In this document: positions 42,802 to 52,077 of the stretch, in pieces
Position numbering within the stretch: the stretch's first letter is position 1
Layout: every line of letters begins with the position of its first letter
Source of the DNA: Streptococcus suis S735
Lineage (GTDB): Bacteria; Bacillota; Bacilli; Lactobacillales; Streptococcaceae
Length of the DNA: 64,000 bases
Direction of reading: 5' to 3'
Assembly (NCBI RefSeq): GCF_000294495.1
Contig: NC_018526.1
Coordinates: forward strand, 1,364,001-1,428,000
Translations under genes and position numbers: made by a program
The notes under the pieces: generated by a model
The model's database searches: none
What the model was told of the DNA's origin: nothing
The model's input: only the letters and a program-made list of their open reading frames with translations

Positions 42802-44313
42802 CTATTTTAACAATCCTTCTCGTTCCAAATATTCCCTCGCCACTTGCTCTGCCGACTTGCCTTCCATATCAACCGCATAGTTCATCTGGGTCATTTCCTC
42901 GGTCGAGATGTTGCCTGCCAAGACCCCTAGGGCTTGCTCCAACTCAGGGTATTTCTCTAGGGTTTCTTTGGACAATAGCGGAGCGCCCTGGTAGGGTGGG
43001 AAGAGCTGTTTGTCGTCTTCCAGGATTTTCAGTTTGTAAGTGACCACCTTGCTATCTGTCGAGAAGGCTTCTACAATTTGCACATCTCCGTTTTTAATGG
43101 CTTCGTAGCGAAGGGCAGGCTCCATGGTCTTGACATTGAGTTGGAGATTGTATAGATTTTTTAGACCGATATTACCATCTTCGCGGTCGTTAAACTCTAA
43201 TGAGAATCCTGCGACAGCTGTCTGCTGCACTTTTGCCAAATCCGAAATCTTTTCAATACCATTTTTCTGAGCATAATCTTCCGTTACAGCCAAAGCATAG
43301 GTATTCTGGAAAGCCATTGGTGCTAAATACATCAGACCATCCTGTTCCAAAATCGCTTCTTTAGCGTAGGTATAAACCTCCTCAGGATTCGTTGATAAAT
43401 CCATTGGTGAATTTTTCAAAAGAGTACTTGTAATGGTCCCTGTGTACTCAGGATAAATATCAATAGAACCTGATTTGAGTGCCTCATAAAGGAAGCTAGT
43501 CTTTCCGAAATTAGGTTTTATCTCCACCTTGATGTCTGTCTGGTCCTCAATCAGCAACTTATACATATTGATGAGAATTTCAGGTTCTGCACCGAGCTTC
43601 CCTGCAATGACCAACTGTTTTGTGGAAAAATTAAGCATGGGAACATAACTAGCTCCAACAGTAAATAAAGTCACCAATAGAGCCAATAAAATTGTCTTGG
43701 GTTTCTTGTCCTGCAACAGACGAATGCCATAACCAAAAAGCACTGCAAGGACAGCCGACGATACCGCACCAATCAAAATCAGGGCTGAATCATTGCGGTC
43801 AATTCCAAGTAGAATAAAGGAGCCCAGGCCCCCAGCCCCCACCAAGGCCGCCAGAGTCGCCGTTCCGATAATCATAATGGAAGCCGTCCGAATCCCTGAC
43901 ATCAAAATAGGCATGGCAAGAGCTAACTTAAATTTTTTCAACTTCTCCCATTTATTCATACCAAAAGCGGTTGCTGCTTCTTCCAGAGAAGGGTCGATTT
44001 CTCCAAGTCCTGTCAATGTCCCCTGCAAGATAGGAAAGATAGCATAAATAACAAGTGCTACTACTGCTGGCAAGGTTCCGATTCCCATAAAAGGAATGAA
44101 AAGACCAAGCAAAGCAAGGGATGGAATAGTTTGGAAGATACCTGTTATTTGCAGACTCCACTCGGTCAAGCGTTTTTTACTAGATAGAATCAGTCCCAAA
44201 GGTACTGCAATTGCAATCGCAATAATCAAAGCTAGAAGGGAGATGCGAAGGTGTTCAAAAAGAGCAATTCCCCACTCGTCCTTGCGTTCTATAAAGGTTT
44301 CAAATAGGTTCAT
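42802..44313 (-). CDS. OpuC/OpuB-like osmolyte ABC transporter permease fused to substrate-binding domain
   Basis: A 503-residue fusion. Residues ~20-205 are a permease with five to six helices ([25 protein letters not shown] as the coupling loop). Residues ~225-503 are an OpuAC-type binding domain tethered outside ([20 protein letters not shown]). Such ProWX-type fusions import glycine betaine, choline or carnitine. Its ATG overlaps the ATPase stop by one base (TAATG). Substrate preference cannot be read from sequence. Confidence 0.9.
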   Translation of the reverse strand: MNLFETFIERKDEWGIALFEHLRISLLALIIAIAIAVPLGLILSSKKRLTEWSLQITGIFQTIPSLALLGLFIPFMGIGTLPAVVALVIYAIFPILQGTLTGLGEIDPSLEEAATAFGMNKWEKLKKFKLALAMPILMSGIRTASIMIIGTATLAALVGAGGLGSFILLGIDRNDSALILIGAVSSAVLAVLFGYGIRLLQDKKPKTILLALLVTLFTVGASYVPMLNFSTKQLVIAGKLGAEPEILINMYKLLIEDQTDIKVEIKPNFGKTSFLYEALKSGSIDIYPEYTGTITSTLLKNSPMDLSTNPEEVYTYAKEAILEQDGLMYLAPMAFQNTYALAVTEDYAQKNGIEKISDLAKVQQTAVAGFSLEFNDREDGNIGLKNLYNLQLNVKTMEPALRYEAIKNGDVQIVEAFSTDSKVVTYKLKILEDDKQLFPPYQGAPLLSKETLEKYPELEQALGVLAGNISTEEMTQMNYAVDMEGKSAEQVAREYLEREGLLK

Positions 44314-45047
44314 TACATACCTCCTCGAGCTCTGATAAATTCCTTGACAAAATCATTGGCAGGACGATTCCTCAATTCATCAGGACTTCCTAATTGCACA
44401 ACTTGTCCATCTTGCATGAGACAGATGCGATCCGCCAATTTAACCGCCTCATCCATATCATGGGTAACGAAAACTGTTGTCATCTTGAATTCCTCATGTA
44501 ATTCCTTAATCAAGTCCTGCAACTGAGCCTTACTGATTGGATCCAGAGCTGAGAAAGGTTCGTCCATGAGTAACACTTTCGGATTTGCAATGATGGCCCG
44601 CAAAATCCCGATCCGCTGTTTTTCTCCTCCAGACAAGTCCTTGGGCAAACGATCCAGATAGCTGTCTGGTTCCAAGCCAACCTTGGTCAATAGCTCTCTC
44701 ATCCTCGTCAGGGTTTCTTCCTTGCCCAAACCTTTCATTTCAGGAATAAGAGCAATGTTTTCAGCTACCGTCATATTTGGAAAAAGGGCTATCTGCTGAA
44801 GAACATAACCTGTCTCCAAACGTAATTCACGCAGGTCGAAATCCTTAAGTCGCTTACCTTGAAAAAAAACCTCTCCCTCGGTCTGCTCAATTAGACGGTT
44901 AATCAATTTCAACGTAGTTGTCTTTCCGCTACCACTCGGTCCAATCAAGACAAAGAACTCCCCTTCTTGAATATCAAAGGTCAAATTTTTCAAGATTGGT
45001 CCACTAACCTTACAGGTCAGAGATACATTTTGATAATCAATCATCAT
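44313..45047 (-). CDS. OpuC-like osmolyte ABC transporter ATPase
   Basis: A 244-residue ATPase: Walker [11 protein letters not shown]-loop [14 protein letters not shown], signature [14 protein letters not shown], Walker [13 protein letters not shown] and [10 protein letters not shown]. It lacks the C-terminal CBS pair found in many OpuA/OpuC ATPases, so ionic-strength gating through CBS domains is absent. Its start overlaps the marR gene by 11 nt. Confidence 0.9.
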   Translation of the reverse strand: MMIDYQNVSLTCKVSGPILKNLTFDIQEGEFFVLIGPSGSGKTTTLKLINRLIEQTEGEVFFQGKRLKDFDLRELRLETGYVLQQIALFPNMTVAENIALIPEMKGLGKEETLTRMRELLTKVGLEPDSYLDRLPKDLSGGEKQRIGILRAIIANPKVLLMDEPFSALDPISKAQLQDLIKELHEEFKMTTVFVTHDMDEAVKLADRICLMQDGQVVQLGSPDELRNRPANDFVKEFIRARGGM

Positions 45048-45486
45048 CTTCTCCTTTTAAAATAGCCATGAGACTCTGACTGTAGCGCTGAATTAATCCT
45101 AGCATAAGCTCCTGTTCCTCCTGACTGAGTTGAGACAGCGCCTTATTTTCCGCCTCCTCTAAGGGATCCAAAATGCGACTAGCAAATTGTTGCCCCTCCT
45201 CTGTCAATTTAATTTTCTTATGTCGCTTATCTGCTGGATTCTCCTCTAAAACTACCAGGCCTCCATCCAAAAATTTCTTTACAGTAGCATTGACAACTTG
45301 TTTGCTTGAATAGGTCTTCTTACTGACCCAGTTTTGCGTCACACCTCCGGGATTATAATAAATCCACATGAGAATGGATAAACATTTTGCATTGAGTCCA
45401 TGTCCACGAGCATAGTCTTCATAAAGACCGACTTGCTGGTCAAACATACGAGCATAATCCTTACTCCTTTTCTCAACTTCCATCAT
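45037..45486 (-). CDS. MarR/GbsR-like transcriptional regulator
   Basis: A 149-residue winged-helix protein with the MarR core: NWVSKKTYSSKQVVNATVKKF (recognition helix) and a wing in EENPADKRHKKIKLTEEG. It heads the osmolyte transporter operon and probably represses it. Two adjacent ATG codons are possible starts. The first overlaps the stop of a 27-codon upstream ORF, and GAGGAGGGGG just before it is the ribosome site. A perfect palindrome near the promoter (45626-45652) is the likely operator. Confidence 0.87.
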   Translation of the reverse strand: MMEVEKRSKDYARMFDQQVGLYEDYARGHGLNAKCLSILMWIYYNPGGVTQNWVSKKTYSSKQVVNATVKKFLDGGLVVLEENPADKRHKKIKLTEEGQQFASRILDPLEEAENKALSQLSQEEQELMLGLIQRYSQSLMAILKGEDDD

Positions 45487-45566
45487 CCTTCCCCCTCCTC
45501 AGTGAGCACAACTACCTTACTAAAAGCCTCTGGTCTACTAGTGTTCAAAACAACAACAATTTTCAC
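45483..45566 (-). CDS. 27-codon upstream ORF (possible leader peptide) coupled to marR
   Basis: GTG start at 45566 with AGGAGG eight bases upstream, then KIVVVLNTSRPEAFSKVVV and LTEEGEG; the TGA overlaps the marR ATG. The good ribosome site and stop/start overlap suggest that it is translated and couples or regulates marR translation. It may alternatively be only a spacer. Confidence 0.5.
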   Translation of the reverse strand: MKIVVVLNTSRPEAFSKVVVLTEEGEG

Positions 45567-45604
45567 AACGACTTCCTCCTGTAATCATGTTAGTCAATAT
45601 TTTT

Positions 45605-45652
45605 TACTATTTTACCAAAAAAAGAAAAATAGTCAATCATTTTGACTATTTT
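45605..45652 (-). promoter_or_regulatory. marR-opu promoter and palindromic operator
   Basis: An 11-bp perfect inverted repeat, AAAATAGTCAA (45626-45636) / TTGACTATTTT (45642-45652). On the minus strand the TTGACT in the lower arm serves as -35, with TAAAAT 16 bp downstream, so a bound repressor would block RNA polymerase. A partial third arm (TTAGTCAATA) lies at about 45590-45600. Confidence 0.75.
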
Positions 45653-45796
45653 GAGACATCAACTACCTTATTATAGATTCCCGTCTTCATCCATTCAAAC
45701 ATATTAAATCCCTGAAATTATCTGCTTTTAATTTACACAAAACAAATGATAATCAGATAACAAAACTAGCCTAGAAAATTCTAAGCTAGTTTCATT

Positions 45797-46333
45797 TTAT
45801 CCTTCAACTGCTTCTGAGGTAGTTTCGCTTGCTACTTCTGAAACAGTTTCTGATACCACTTCAGTTTGAACATCTTCGATATCAATTTCAATATCTTCAG
45901 ACACAACTACAGCATCCTCAATATCTTCTTCTGTCAAATCCACTGTCGGAGCTTTAGCAGTTTTTGCCTTGATAGCTTCCAAAATGTCAGCCGTTGATAA
46001 GTTTTGTTCCGCAATTTTTTCCTTGATTTGCTCAAAGGTTTCCAAGGATTTTTCCTTACCAGACTTGACCAAATCTTCTACTGTCAATTCACCAGTTTCA
46101 AGTTGAGTTTTTACTTCAGTAAATCGTTCAGTCGCTTGTTTGCCTAAATCTTGTGCCTTAGTGACAAAATCAGCATTGATTTCTTCATGGTTTTCTTTAT
46201 AGTCATTAGCAAAGTTTACAACTTTTTCTTTGACTGTTTTACCAGTTTTACTTGCTAGAAAAGCAGCTGCAGCAGCTCCGCCGGCTGCCCCTAACAAAAG
46301 GCTAGTCCACACGCTACTAGATTTTTTTACCAT
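45797..46333 (-). CDS. YtxH-domain protein
   Basis: A 178-residue protein with one N-terminal membrane helix and the Gly/Ala-rich motif LLLGAAGGAAAAAFLASKTGK of YtxH proteins. A long helical, acidic C-terminal part follows (repeats of VSE, TVSEVASETTSE). YtxH proteins are general-stress or envelope-associated with no known enzyme activity. The gene overlaps the DUF948 gene by 17 nt, a pairing common in Firmicutes. AAGGAG before the ATG. Confidence 0.87.
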   Translation of the reverse strand: MVKKSSSVWTSLLLGAAGGAAAAAFLASKTGKTVKEKVVNFANDYKENHEEINADFVTKAQDLGKQATERFTEVKTQLETGELTVEDLVKSGKEKSLETFEQIKEKIAEQNLSTADILEAIKAKTAKAPTVDLTEEDIEDAVVVSEDIEIDIEDVQTEVVSETVSEVASETTSEAVEG

Positions 46334-46730
46334 TTTTTTCTCCTTTCTTACCTAAGAGAGATGAGAGAGTTGACAGAGCTGAAAGAGCTCCGCCGGCTTT
46401 TACAGTACTTGCTCCAGCAGACTTGGCTTTGACTGTCAAATCACGCGCTGAAGCATTCAAATCTGATACAGAAGTTGACAAGTCAGCTACCGCTACAAAA
46501 AGAGGATCAAGGGTCGAAACCTTGCCATTTACATCTTCGACTAAAACATTGGTTTTAGCCAAAAGCTCGTTGGTCTGATAGAGAGTCACATTGACATCGC
46601 TGGTCAAGACCTTAAGCGTTTGCTGGGCTTCATCCGTTACCGTACCCAATTTTTTCAACAACAAAACAATATATACTGCCACCGCCGCGATGGACAAGGC
46701 AATAATCAAGACAGAAATTTCAATAATCAT
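46317..46730 (-). CDS. DUF948 membrane protein
   Basis: A 137-residue protein with an N-terminal membrane helix (MIIEISVLIIALSIAAVAVY) and a coiled-coil-like heptad region (QQTLKVLTSDVNVTLYQTNE), the DUF948 pattern. The start at 46730 follows AAAGGAG; the longer in-frame ORF overlaps lgt. It is probably an envelope structural partner of the YtxH protein. Operon order is hprK-lgt-DUF948-YtxH. Confidence 0.87.
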   Translation of the reverse strand: MIIEISVLIIALSIAAVAVYIVLLLKKLGTVTDEAQQTLKVLTSDVNVTLYQTNELLAKTNVLVEDVNGKVSTLDPLFVAVADLSTSVSDLNASARDLTVKAKSAGASTVKAGGALSALSTLSSLLGKKGEKNGKKI

Positions 46731-46740
46731 ATCTTCTCCT

Positions 46741-47517
46741 TTAGGGTTGATAGAATGGAATAGAAGACTTTCTTCTCCGCAACACAACCATGATAATACC
46801 AACGAGGATTAACACCCCAGATAGCCATTGTGAAACACGTATTCCCAAGAACATGAGGCTGTCCGTCCGCAAGCCTTCTATCAAAAGGCGACCACAACCA
46901 TACCAGACTAGGTAGAAAGCTGTAATTTCTCCCTGTTTAAGGAATTTTGGCCGTCTACGTAACACACAAACCAAGCCAAAGCCTAGCAAATTCCAGAGAG
47001 ACTCAAACAAGAAGGTTGGTTGACGGTAGGCACCATCAATATACATCTGGTCTCGGATAAAGGCTGGCAGGTAGTTCAAACTTTCTACTGCCTTACCATA
47101 GGCCTCTTGGTTAAAGAAATTTCCCCAACGACCTATTGCCTGAGCAATCATGACCGATGGCGCTACAATATCCAAAAAATCCAGGGTATTAATAAAGCGA
47201 TACTGGGTAAAGAAATAAAGGACGATTGCACCTGTAATCAAACCACCATAGATGGCAATACCACCGTTCCAGATAGCGAAGATAGATAAAATGTTATCCT
47301 TATATTCACTCCATGAAAAGGCGACGTAGTAAATCCGTGCCCCTAGGATAGAAAGCGGAAATGCGATTAGAATAAAATCTAAAATATCATCCTGACGAAT
47401 TTTCTTTCGCGGACCCTCTTTTGTCGCCAGATAAACACCTAGAATCAGACCAAGCAAAATGCAGATTGCATACCAACGAATTTCTAAGGGACCTAATTTA
47501 ATCGCAATAGGATCCAT
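46741..47517 (-). CDS. lgt: Prolipoprotein diacylglyceryl transferase
   Basis: A 258-residue polytopic enzyme that attaches diacylglycerol to the lipobox Cys of prolipoproteins, including LivJ-, MsmE- and Slr-like proteins of this window. The Lgt signature appears as [14 protein letters not shown], and there are about seven helices. The start at 47517 ([17 protein letters not shown]) matches the family; an upstream in-frame codon overlaps hprK. It follows hprK by one base. Confidence 0.95.
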   Translation of the reverse strand: MDPIAIKLGPLEIRWYAICILLGLILGVYLATKEGPRKKIRQDDILDFILIAFPLSILGARIYYVAFSWSEYKDNILSIFAIWNGGIAIYGGLITGAIVLYFFTQYRFINTLDFLDIVAPSVMIAQAIGRWGNFFNQEAYGKAVESLNYLPAFIRDQMYIDGAYRQPTFLFESLWNLLGFGLVCVLRRRPKFLKQGEITAFYLVWYGCGRLLIEGLRTDSLMFLGIRVSQWLSGVLILVGIIMVVLRRRKSSIPFYQP

Positions 47518-47518
47518 A

Positions 47519-48451
47519 TTAAGCCTCTTCTCTATTGTGTTCAATTAGATTAGACAAGCGTTCTTCGAAGATCTTCGTTGCATCAAACCCCATCTGTTTG
47601 GCACGGTAGTTCATGGCTGCTGCTTCAATTACGACAGAAATATTTCGACCGGTTTTTACAGGAATACGTATTTGTGGAATAGCAATTCCTGCTATTTCGA
47701 TAGTATCGCCAGAGTTTCCCAAACGGTCAAATACCTTACCTGTTTCAAAATTTTCAAGATAGACAGCTAATTGCACTTCTGATGAATCTTTCACGGCACT
47801 AGCACCGTATAGACTCATGATGTCGATAATGCCGACCCCTCGAATTTCTAATAAGTGGCGCAGAATTTCCGCAGGTTCACCCCAGAGAGTAACATCATCT
47901 TTTGCATAGACATCAACACGGTCATCAGCCACCAATCGGTGTCCTCGTTTAACCAACTCAAGACCAGTCTCACTCTTACCGATACCAGAATCACCCTGGA
48001 TAAGCACACCCATACCGTAAATGTCCATCAAGATACCGTGTACACTCGTCCGCTGAGCCAGGCGACTATCCAAGTAAGAAGACAATTCTCCCGATAGACG
48101 ACTGGTTGCTGTCTTGCTTCGGCAGATAGCAATTTGTTTTTCTTTTGCAGCCTTGTACATCTCCTCAGGGATTTCCAAGCCACGTGCCACTATGACAACA
48201 GGGGTTTCTGGCTGGAACATCTGAGAAAGAACCTGATAGCGGTTATGGGCAGTCATGGCCATCAAATAAGACCACTCCTTCATCCCAATCAACTGGATGC
48301 GCTCTGGAGCATAATAATCAAAATAGCCAGTCATTTCCAATCCTGGTCGGGTAATATCTGCCGTCGTAATTTGCTTTTGCAGGAGCTCTTCCGTACTGTA
48401 AACACATTCAATCCGCAGATTATCGACCAAATCTTTCACATAAACGGTCAT
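47519..48451 (-). CDS. hprK: HPr kinase/phosphorylase
   Basis: A 310-residue enzyme that phosphorylates or dephosphorylates HPr at Ser46 and so controls CcpA-dependent catabolite repression, which is relevant to the cre site before aga. Walker A is [12 protein letters not shown], and the HprK signature [17 protein letters not shown] is present. The start at 48451 ([14 protein letters not shown]) follows GTGAGGG-type sequence. The GGTATAAT box at about 48478-48485 on the minus strand is a likely -10. Confidence 0.95.
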   Translation of the reverse strand: MTVYVKDLVDNLRIECVYSTEELLQKQITTADITRPGLEMTGYFDYYAPERIQLIGMKEWSYLMAMTAHNRYQVLSQMFQPETPVVIVARGLEIPEEMYKAAKEKQIAICRSKTATSRLSGELSSYLDSRLAQRTSVHGILMDIYGMGVLIQGDSGIGKSETGLELVKRGHRLVADDRVDVYAKDDVTLWGEPAEILRHLLEIRGVGIIDIMSLYGASAVKDSSEVQLAVYLENFETGKVFDRLGNSGDTIEIAGIAIPQIRIPVKTGRNISVVIEAAAMNYRAKQMGFDATKIFEERLSNLIEHNREEA

Positions 48452-48667
48452 TTCTTCCCTCACTTTCAGTTTTATTATATTATACCATAAGCTAGGGGTT
48501 GGGGGAAAAACAAGTGGCTGATTTGGCAAAAAGAATGAGTTCTTTCTTTTTCTCACAAAATTAGCAAAACTTCCACAGATTAAATGTACTTCTCTTCCTT
48601 CGCTACATATTTTTAACAAATCTGTTATACTTTATATAGATCAATACTTACTACTAAGGAGAAAATC

Positions 48668-49609
48668 ATGGAACCCTTGTTTCTCACACCTGTTATGCAC
48701 GAAAAAATTTGGGGGGGCAATCGCTTAAGGACCAACTACCACTACGACATTCCTAGTGATAAGACTGGGGAATGTTGGGCAATCTCTGCCCATCCAAATG
48801 GCGTAACTACTGTCTCAAACGGTCAATATAAAGGAAGAGGACTGGATGACCTCTATAAGAATGAAAAACATTTATTTGGCAATCCAACAGATGATGTCTT
48901 TCCATTATTAACAAAAATCCTTGATGCAGACGATTGGCTTAGCGTCCAAGTTCATCCCGATGATAGCTATGGCTTGGCTCACGAAGGGGAACTGGGCAAG
49001 ACAGAATGTTGGTACATTTTGGAAGCCGAGGAAGGCGCTGAAATCATTTATGGTCACAATGCCCAATCCAAAGAAGAACTCCGTCAGCAAATCGAAGCCG
49101 GAGATTGGGACAAGCTGTTGACCCATGTACCCGTCAAAAAGGGTGATTTCTTCTTTGTACCAAGCGGCACCATGCACGCCATCGGTAAGGGAATCCTGAT
49201 TTTAGAAACCCAACAATCTAGTGATACAACCTACCGTGTCTATGACTTTGACCGCCGTGACGATGCAGGCAACCTCCGTGAACTACACATTGAGAAATCG
49301 ATTGACGTGCTGACCATCGGACCTGTTGCTAACTCAACACCTGCCCACCTCAAAGCAGGCAATCTTGACTCGACACTTCTGGTTGCCAATCCCTTCTTTA
49401 CCGTATATAAATGGAATATCCAACAAGAAATCAAAATGAAACAGACAGTTCCTTACCTGCTTGTCAGTGTCATTGAAGGGGAAGGTGCCATCCAAGTCGG
49501 TGAAACCAGCTACCCACTTCAAAAAGGAAGCCACTTTATCTTACCAGCCAATGTGACAGACTGGACATTTACAGGCCAAATGGACATCATCGCCAGTCAC
49601 GCGAACTAA
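48668..49609 (+). CDS. manA: Mannose-6-phosphate isomerase, class I
   Basis: A 313-residue zinc enzyme interconverting mannose-6-phosphate and fructose-6-phosphate. Zinc and active-site motifs are VQVHPDDSYG, GKTECWYIL and PSGTMHAIGKG, with the later RVYDFDRRD. The start has AAGGAG seven bases upstream, and a TATACT -10 box lies near 48628-48633. It is divergent from hprK. Confidence 0.95.
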   Translation: MEPLFLTPVMHEKIWGGNRLRTNYHYDIPSDKTGECWAISAHPNGVTTVSNGQYKGRGLDDLYKNEKHLFGNPTDDVFPLLTKILDADDWLSVQVHPDDSYGLAHEGELGKTECWYILEAEEGAEIIYGHNAQSKEELRQQIEAGDWDKLLTHVPVKKGDFFFVPSGTMHAIGKGILILETQQSSDTTYRVYDFDRRDDAGNLRELHIEKSIDVLTIGPVANSTPAHLKAGNLDSTLLVANPFFTVYKWNIQQEIKMKQTVPYLLVSVIEGEGAIQVGETSYPLQKGSHFILPANVTDWTFTGQMDIIASHAN

Positions 49610-49615
49610 GCATAC

Positions 49616-49647
49616 AAAAAACTTGAGCCTTTAAACTCAAGTTTTTT
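49616..49647 (+). terminator. Terminator after manA
   Basis: 11-bp stem AAAAACTTGAG / CTCAAGTTTTT with a run of seven T, 6 nt after the stop. The stem also works for the converging remnant of pspC. Confidence 0.88.
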
Positions 49648-49817
49648 TGCATTATTCAAACCAAGACTTATTTATCTTTTCCGCTTCTTTTATCTTACGT
49701 GGACCTGTTCCATAGCGTTCCGCGTCCCTATCTTCCTTATAAGGTAAAAAATAAGCTGCTGCAATATAGAGAGCAATTAGAAGGAGGAAGGATTTGCCTA
49801 AGAGGAGACCTGCAATA

Positions 49818-50713
49818 TAGTTAAATGAAACAAAAACAGTACATTTATGATATAATGTATTTATGGCATATTCATTAGATTTTCGTAAAAAAGTTCTCGC
49901 ATACTGTGAGAAAACCGGCAGTATTACTGAAGCATCAGCTATTTTCCAAGTTTCACGTAACACTATCTATCAATGGCTAAAATTAAAAGAGAAAACCGGC
50001 GAGCTTCATCACCAAGTTAAAGGAACCAAGCCAAGAAAAGTGGATAGAGATAAATTAAAGAATTATCTTGAAACTCATCCAGATGCTTATTTGACTGAAA
50101 TAGCTTCTGAATTTGACTGTCATCCAACAGCTATTCATTACGCCCTCAAAGCTATGGGATATACTCGAAAAAAAAGAGCTGTACCTACTATGAACAAGAC
50201 CCTGAAAAAGTAGAACTGTTCCTTAAAGAATTGAATAACTTAAGCCACTTGACTCCTGTTTATATTGACGAGACAGGGTTTGAGACATATTTTCATCGAA
50301 AATATGGTCGCTCTTTGAAAGGTCAGTTGATAAAAGGTAAGGTCTCTGGAAGAAGATACCAGCGGATATCTTTAGTAGCAGGTCTCATAAATGGTGCGCT
50401 TATAGCCCCGATGACATACAAAGATACTATGACGAGTGGCTTTTTCGAAGCTTGGTTCAAAACATTCTTACTACCCACTTTAGGTAAACCATCTGTTATC
50501 ATTATGGACAATGCAAAGTTTCATAGGATGAGTAAGCTAAAAGATTTATGCGAGGAGCAGGGACATAGACTTTTACCACTTCCTCCTTACTCACCGGAAT
50601 ATAATCCCATTGAGAAAATATGGGCTCACATCAAAAAACACCTCAGAAGAGTATTGCCAAATTGCGATACTTTTCTTGAGGCACTTTCGTCCTGCTCTTG
50701 TTTCAGTTGACTA
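49818..50713 (+). mobile_element. Intact IS630-family insertion sequence (IS630-Spn1-like)
   Basis: An 896-bp element flanked by a TA target duplication (49816-49817 and 50714-50715). Terminal inverted repeats are TAGTTAAATGAAACAA on the left and the inverse of TAGTCAACTGAAACAA on the right (14 of 16 match). It encodes a two-part DDE transposase. The size, TA target and protein match IS630-Spn1 of Streptococcus. Confidence 0.92.
49863..50710 (+). CDS. IS630-family transposase, expressed by -1 frameshift
   Basis: ORF A (49863-50213) is the helix-turn-helix part (MAYSLDFRKKVLAYCEKTGS, then TIYQWLKLKEKTG). ORF B, in the -1 frame, carries the DDE core: VYIDETGFE, IIMDNAKFH and SPEYNPIEKIW. The frames join at an eight-A run (50168-50175), a classic -1 slippery site; before the shift ORF A reads YTRKK, and the shifted frame continues KKSCTYYEQDPEKVEL. 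All catalytic residues are present. The ATG lies six bases after an extended -10 box, so the mRNA is probably leaderless. Confidence 0.88.
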
Positions 50714-50811
50714 TAAATATCGCGCGTGTTACCCAGGATTCCCAGACCAATTTATGCGCTATGCCGGCAAGAACCCCAGATACTATCTTCCCCTGCCTTA
50801 CTTTATATAAT

Positions 50812-51573
50812 TCAATTGACATCTTTTATTCCTTTCACGTAAAAGCCCCCTTGACCTGTTTGTACCTTCAAGAAAAGTAAATCATTGCCAGATTTTTCAA
50901 ACTGATAGGGACTATTTTTCTTTTTCCGGTTAACCAAGACATGACCTGATTGCGACTCAATCTGCCCCCGAATTCCCTGGCCTTTGCCAGTTTGTAAAGT
51001 CAAGGGAGCCTGAGCTAGTTGCACATACAAGTGTTGGGGATAACCACCGCAAGTCGTCAAGCGAATATCCTGTTGTTTTTTATCCCTTGAACTGCGGATA
51101 GAAATATCTTCAAATGGTAAGTAATCCAAGCGAGCATCTGCCTGACCAAGTTCCAAATCCAGCACCGACATCCATTCCTGAGGCAAGTTGATTGTCAAAC
51201 GACAGGCCAAGCTACTGTGAAAATAAAGCCCCTTTTTTTCAACATAAAGACGAGGAAGCTTATCTTCTGGTGCATCTTGATTGTAGCAAATCTCCACACT
51301 AATCTGATTATTTTTAGACTTAGCCAAAGTTAGACGTCCCTCAGATAATTTTAAAAAGAGTGATTCAATCCCTTCAAAACTATAGGATTGTTTCAATTTG
51401 GAGGAAGCAAAGACCTTAAAACTTGGCAAGGTAAAATTCAATTTTACTTTTTCTTCCACAAAAAGAAAGTCTGGTTCTTGATTCATTTCCTTAAAACAGG
51501 CACGCGCCTCTTCCTTGGTCAAGACACCTTTTTCATATAACTCAATTAAGCGTTCTTCTCTCTTTTGCGTCAT
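50812..51573 (-). CDS. LiaX-like envelope stress protein (DUF4097-type beta domain)
   Basis: A 253-residue protein. The N-terminal REERLIELYEKGVLTKEEARA matches the short helical SHOCT/LiaX-like module. The remainder is a beta-rich DUF4097-like domain (GLYFHSSLACRLTINLPQEWMSVLDLELG). In streptococci and enterococci such genes sit with pspC and are controlled by LiaFSR, sensing antimicrobial peptides. GAGGTG precedes the ATG. No signal peptide is visible. Its stop overlaps the start of the interrupted pspC gene. Confidence 0.78.
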   Translation of the reverse strand: MTQKREERLIELYEKGVLTKEEARACFKEMNQEPDFLFVEEKVKLNFTLPSFKVFASSKLKQSYSFEGIESLFLKLSEGRLTLAKSKNNQISVEICYNQDAPEDKLPRLYVEKKGLYFHSSLACRLTINLPQEWMSVLDLELGQADARLDYLPFEDISIRSSRDKKQQDIRLTTCGGYPQHLYVQLAQAPLTLQTGKGQGIRGQIESQSGHVLVNRKKKNSPYQFEKSGNDLLFLKVQTGQGGFYVKGIKDVN

Positions 51574-51642
51574 AGACTCACCTCAATTCTACTCTAGTAT
51601 ATCACATTTCTCCACAAAAAAATCAGCCCGAAGACTGATTCT

Positions 51643-52077
51643 CTATTCTTTCAAAGTAAGTTTACCCCGACACTTCCCACATCGGTATTTTTTTAGGTCA
51701 ATGCGGCGCTTGCGCTGGTAGACTTGTCCACAGGACTGACAGCAGTAAATCAGACTAGGCTTAGTAGCTTGTTCCAGTTGGGGAGCATAGCGCAGGCCAT
51801 CCACCGCAGCTAGCAATTCTTTAAAATCCCTGTCTCCATGCCGATAGCCTTTCTTCTCAAAGTAGAGATGGTAGTGGCAGAGCTCGTGGCGGACAATCTT
51901 CCGAAAGACTTCTAAACCTTGCTCCTCCAAATGCTTGGGATTGAAATCCAAATGCCCATCCCTTGGAAAAAAGCGACCACCTGTTGAGCGTAATCGCCTG
52001 TTCCAGATTGCTACATGCCGAAATTCCTTACCGAAGTCTTGCAAGGAGACTTCTTGCACATACTTATTCAGATCCAT
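51643..52077 (-). CDS. SprT-like zinc metalloprotease-fold protein
   Basis: A 144-residue SprT family protein. It has the metal-binding HELCH motif (His64, Glu65, His68) in [20 protein letters not shown] and a C-terminal zinc ribbon with CCQSC and CGKC. The eukaryotic relative Spartan cleaves DNA-protein crosslinks; the bacterial function is unproven. Its start overlaps the tex remnant by 14 nt, a conserved tex-sprT pairing. With tex truncated, its transcription may depend on the -10-like sequence at 53019. Confidence 0.9.
   Translation of the reverse strand: MDLNKYVQEVSLQDFGKEFRHVAIWNRRLRSTGGRFFPRDGHLDFNPKHLEEQGLEVFRKIVRHELCHYHLYFEKKGYRHGDRDFKELLAAVDGLRYAPQLEQATKPSLIYCCQSCGQVYQRKRRIDLKKYRCGKCRGKLTLKE

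Larger units (their letters stand above)
49652..50822 (-). pseudogene. pspC: PspC-domain protein gene split by an IS630-family insertion
   Basis: The N-terminal piece (50822-50714) reads MSIELYKVRQGKIVSGVLAG and continues to VTRAIF. The C-terminal piece (49817-49652) reads IAGLLLGKSFLLLIALYIAA to NKSWFE. Removing the 896-bp IS and one copy of the TA target joins them in frame as RAIF-IAGLLLGK, giving a ~90-residue PspC (phage-shock) protein. It overlaps the end of the LiaX-like gene by 11 nt, so it was the last gene of an envelope-stress operon. In this strain it should be non-functional. Confidence 0.88.

Noticed and set aside
44313..45047. Reading the osmolyte ATPase as truncated because it lacks CBS domains
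   Set aside because: The ORF ends cleanly in a TAATG overlap with the permease gene, so the short form is a normal variant.
45659..45796. A hidden gene between the opu and YtxH operons
   Set aside because: Only A/T-rich sequence with a short terminator-like stem near the YtxH stop; no start signal.
50610..50880. Short open frames running through the right end of the IS630 element
   Set aside because: They cross the IS boundary and the pspC remnant; both are explained by the insertion.
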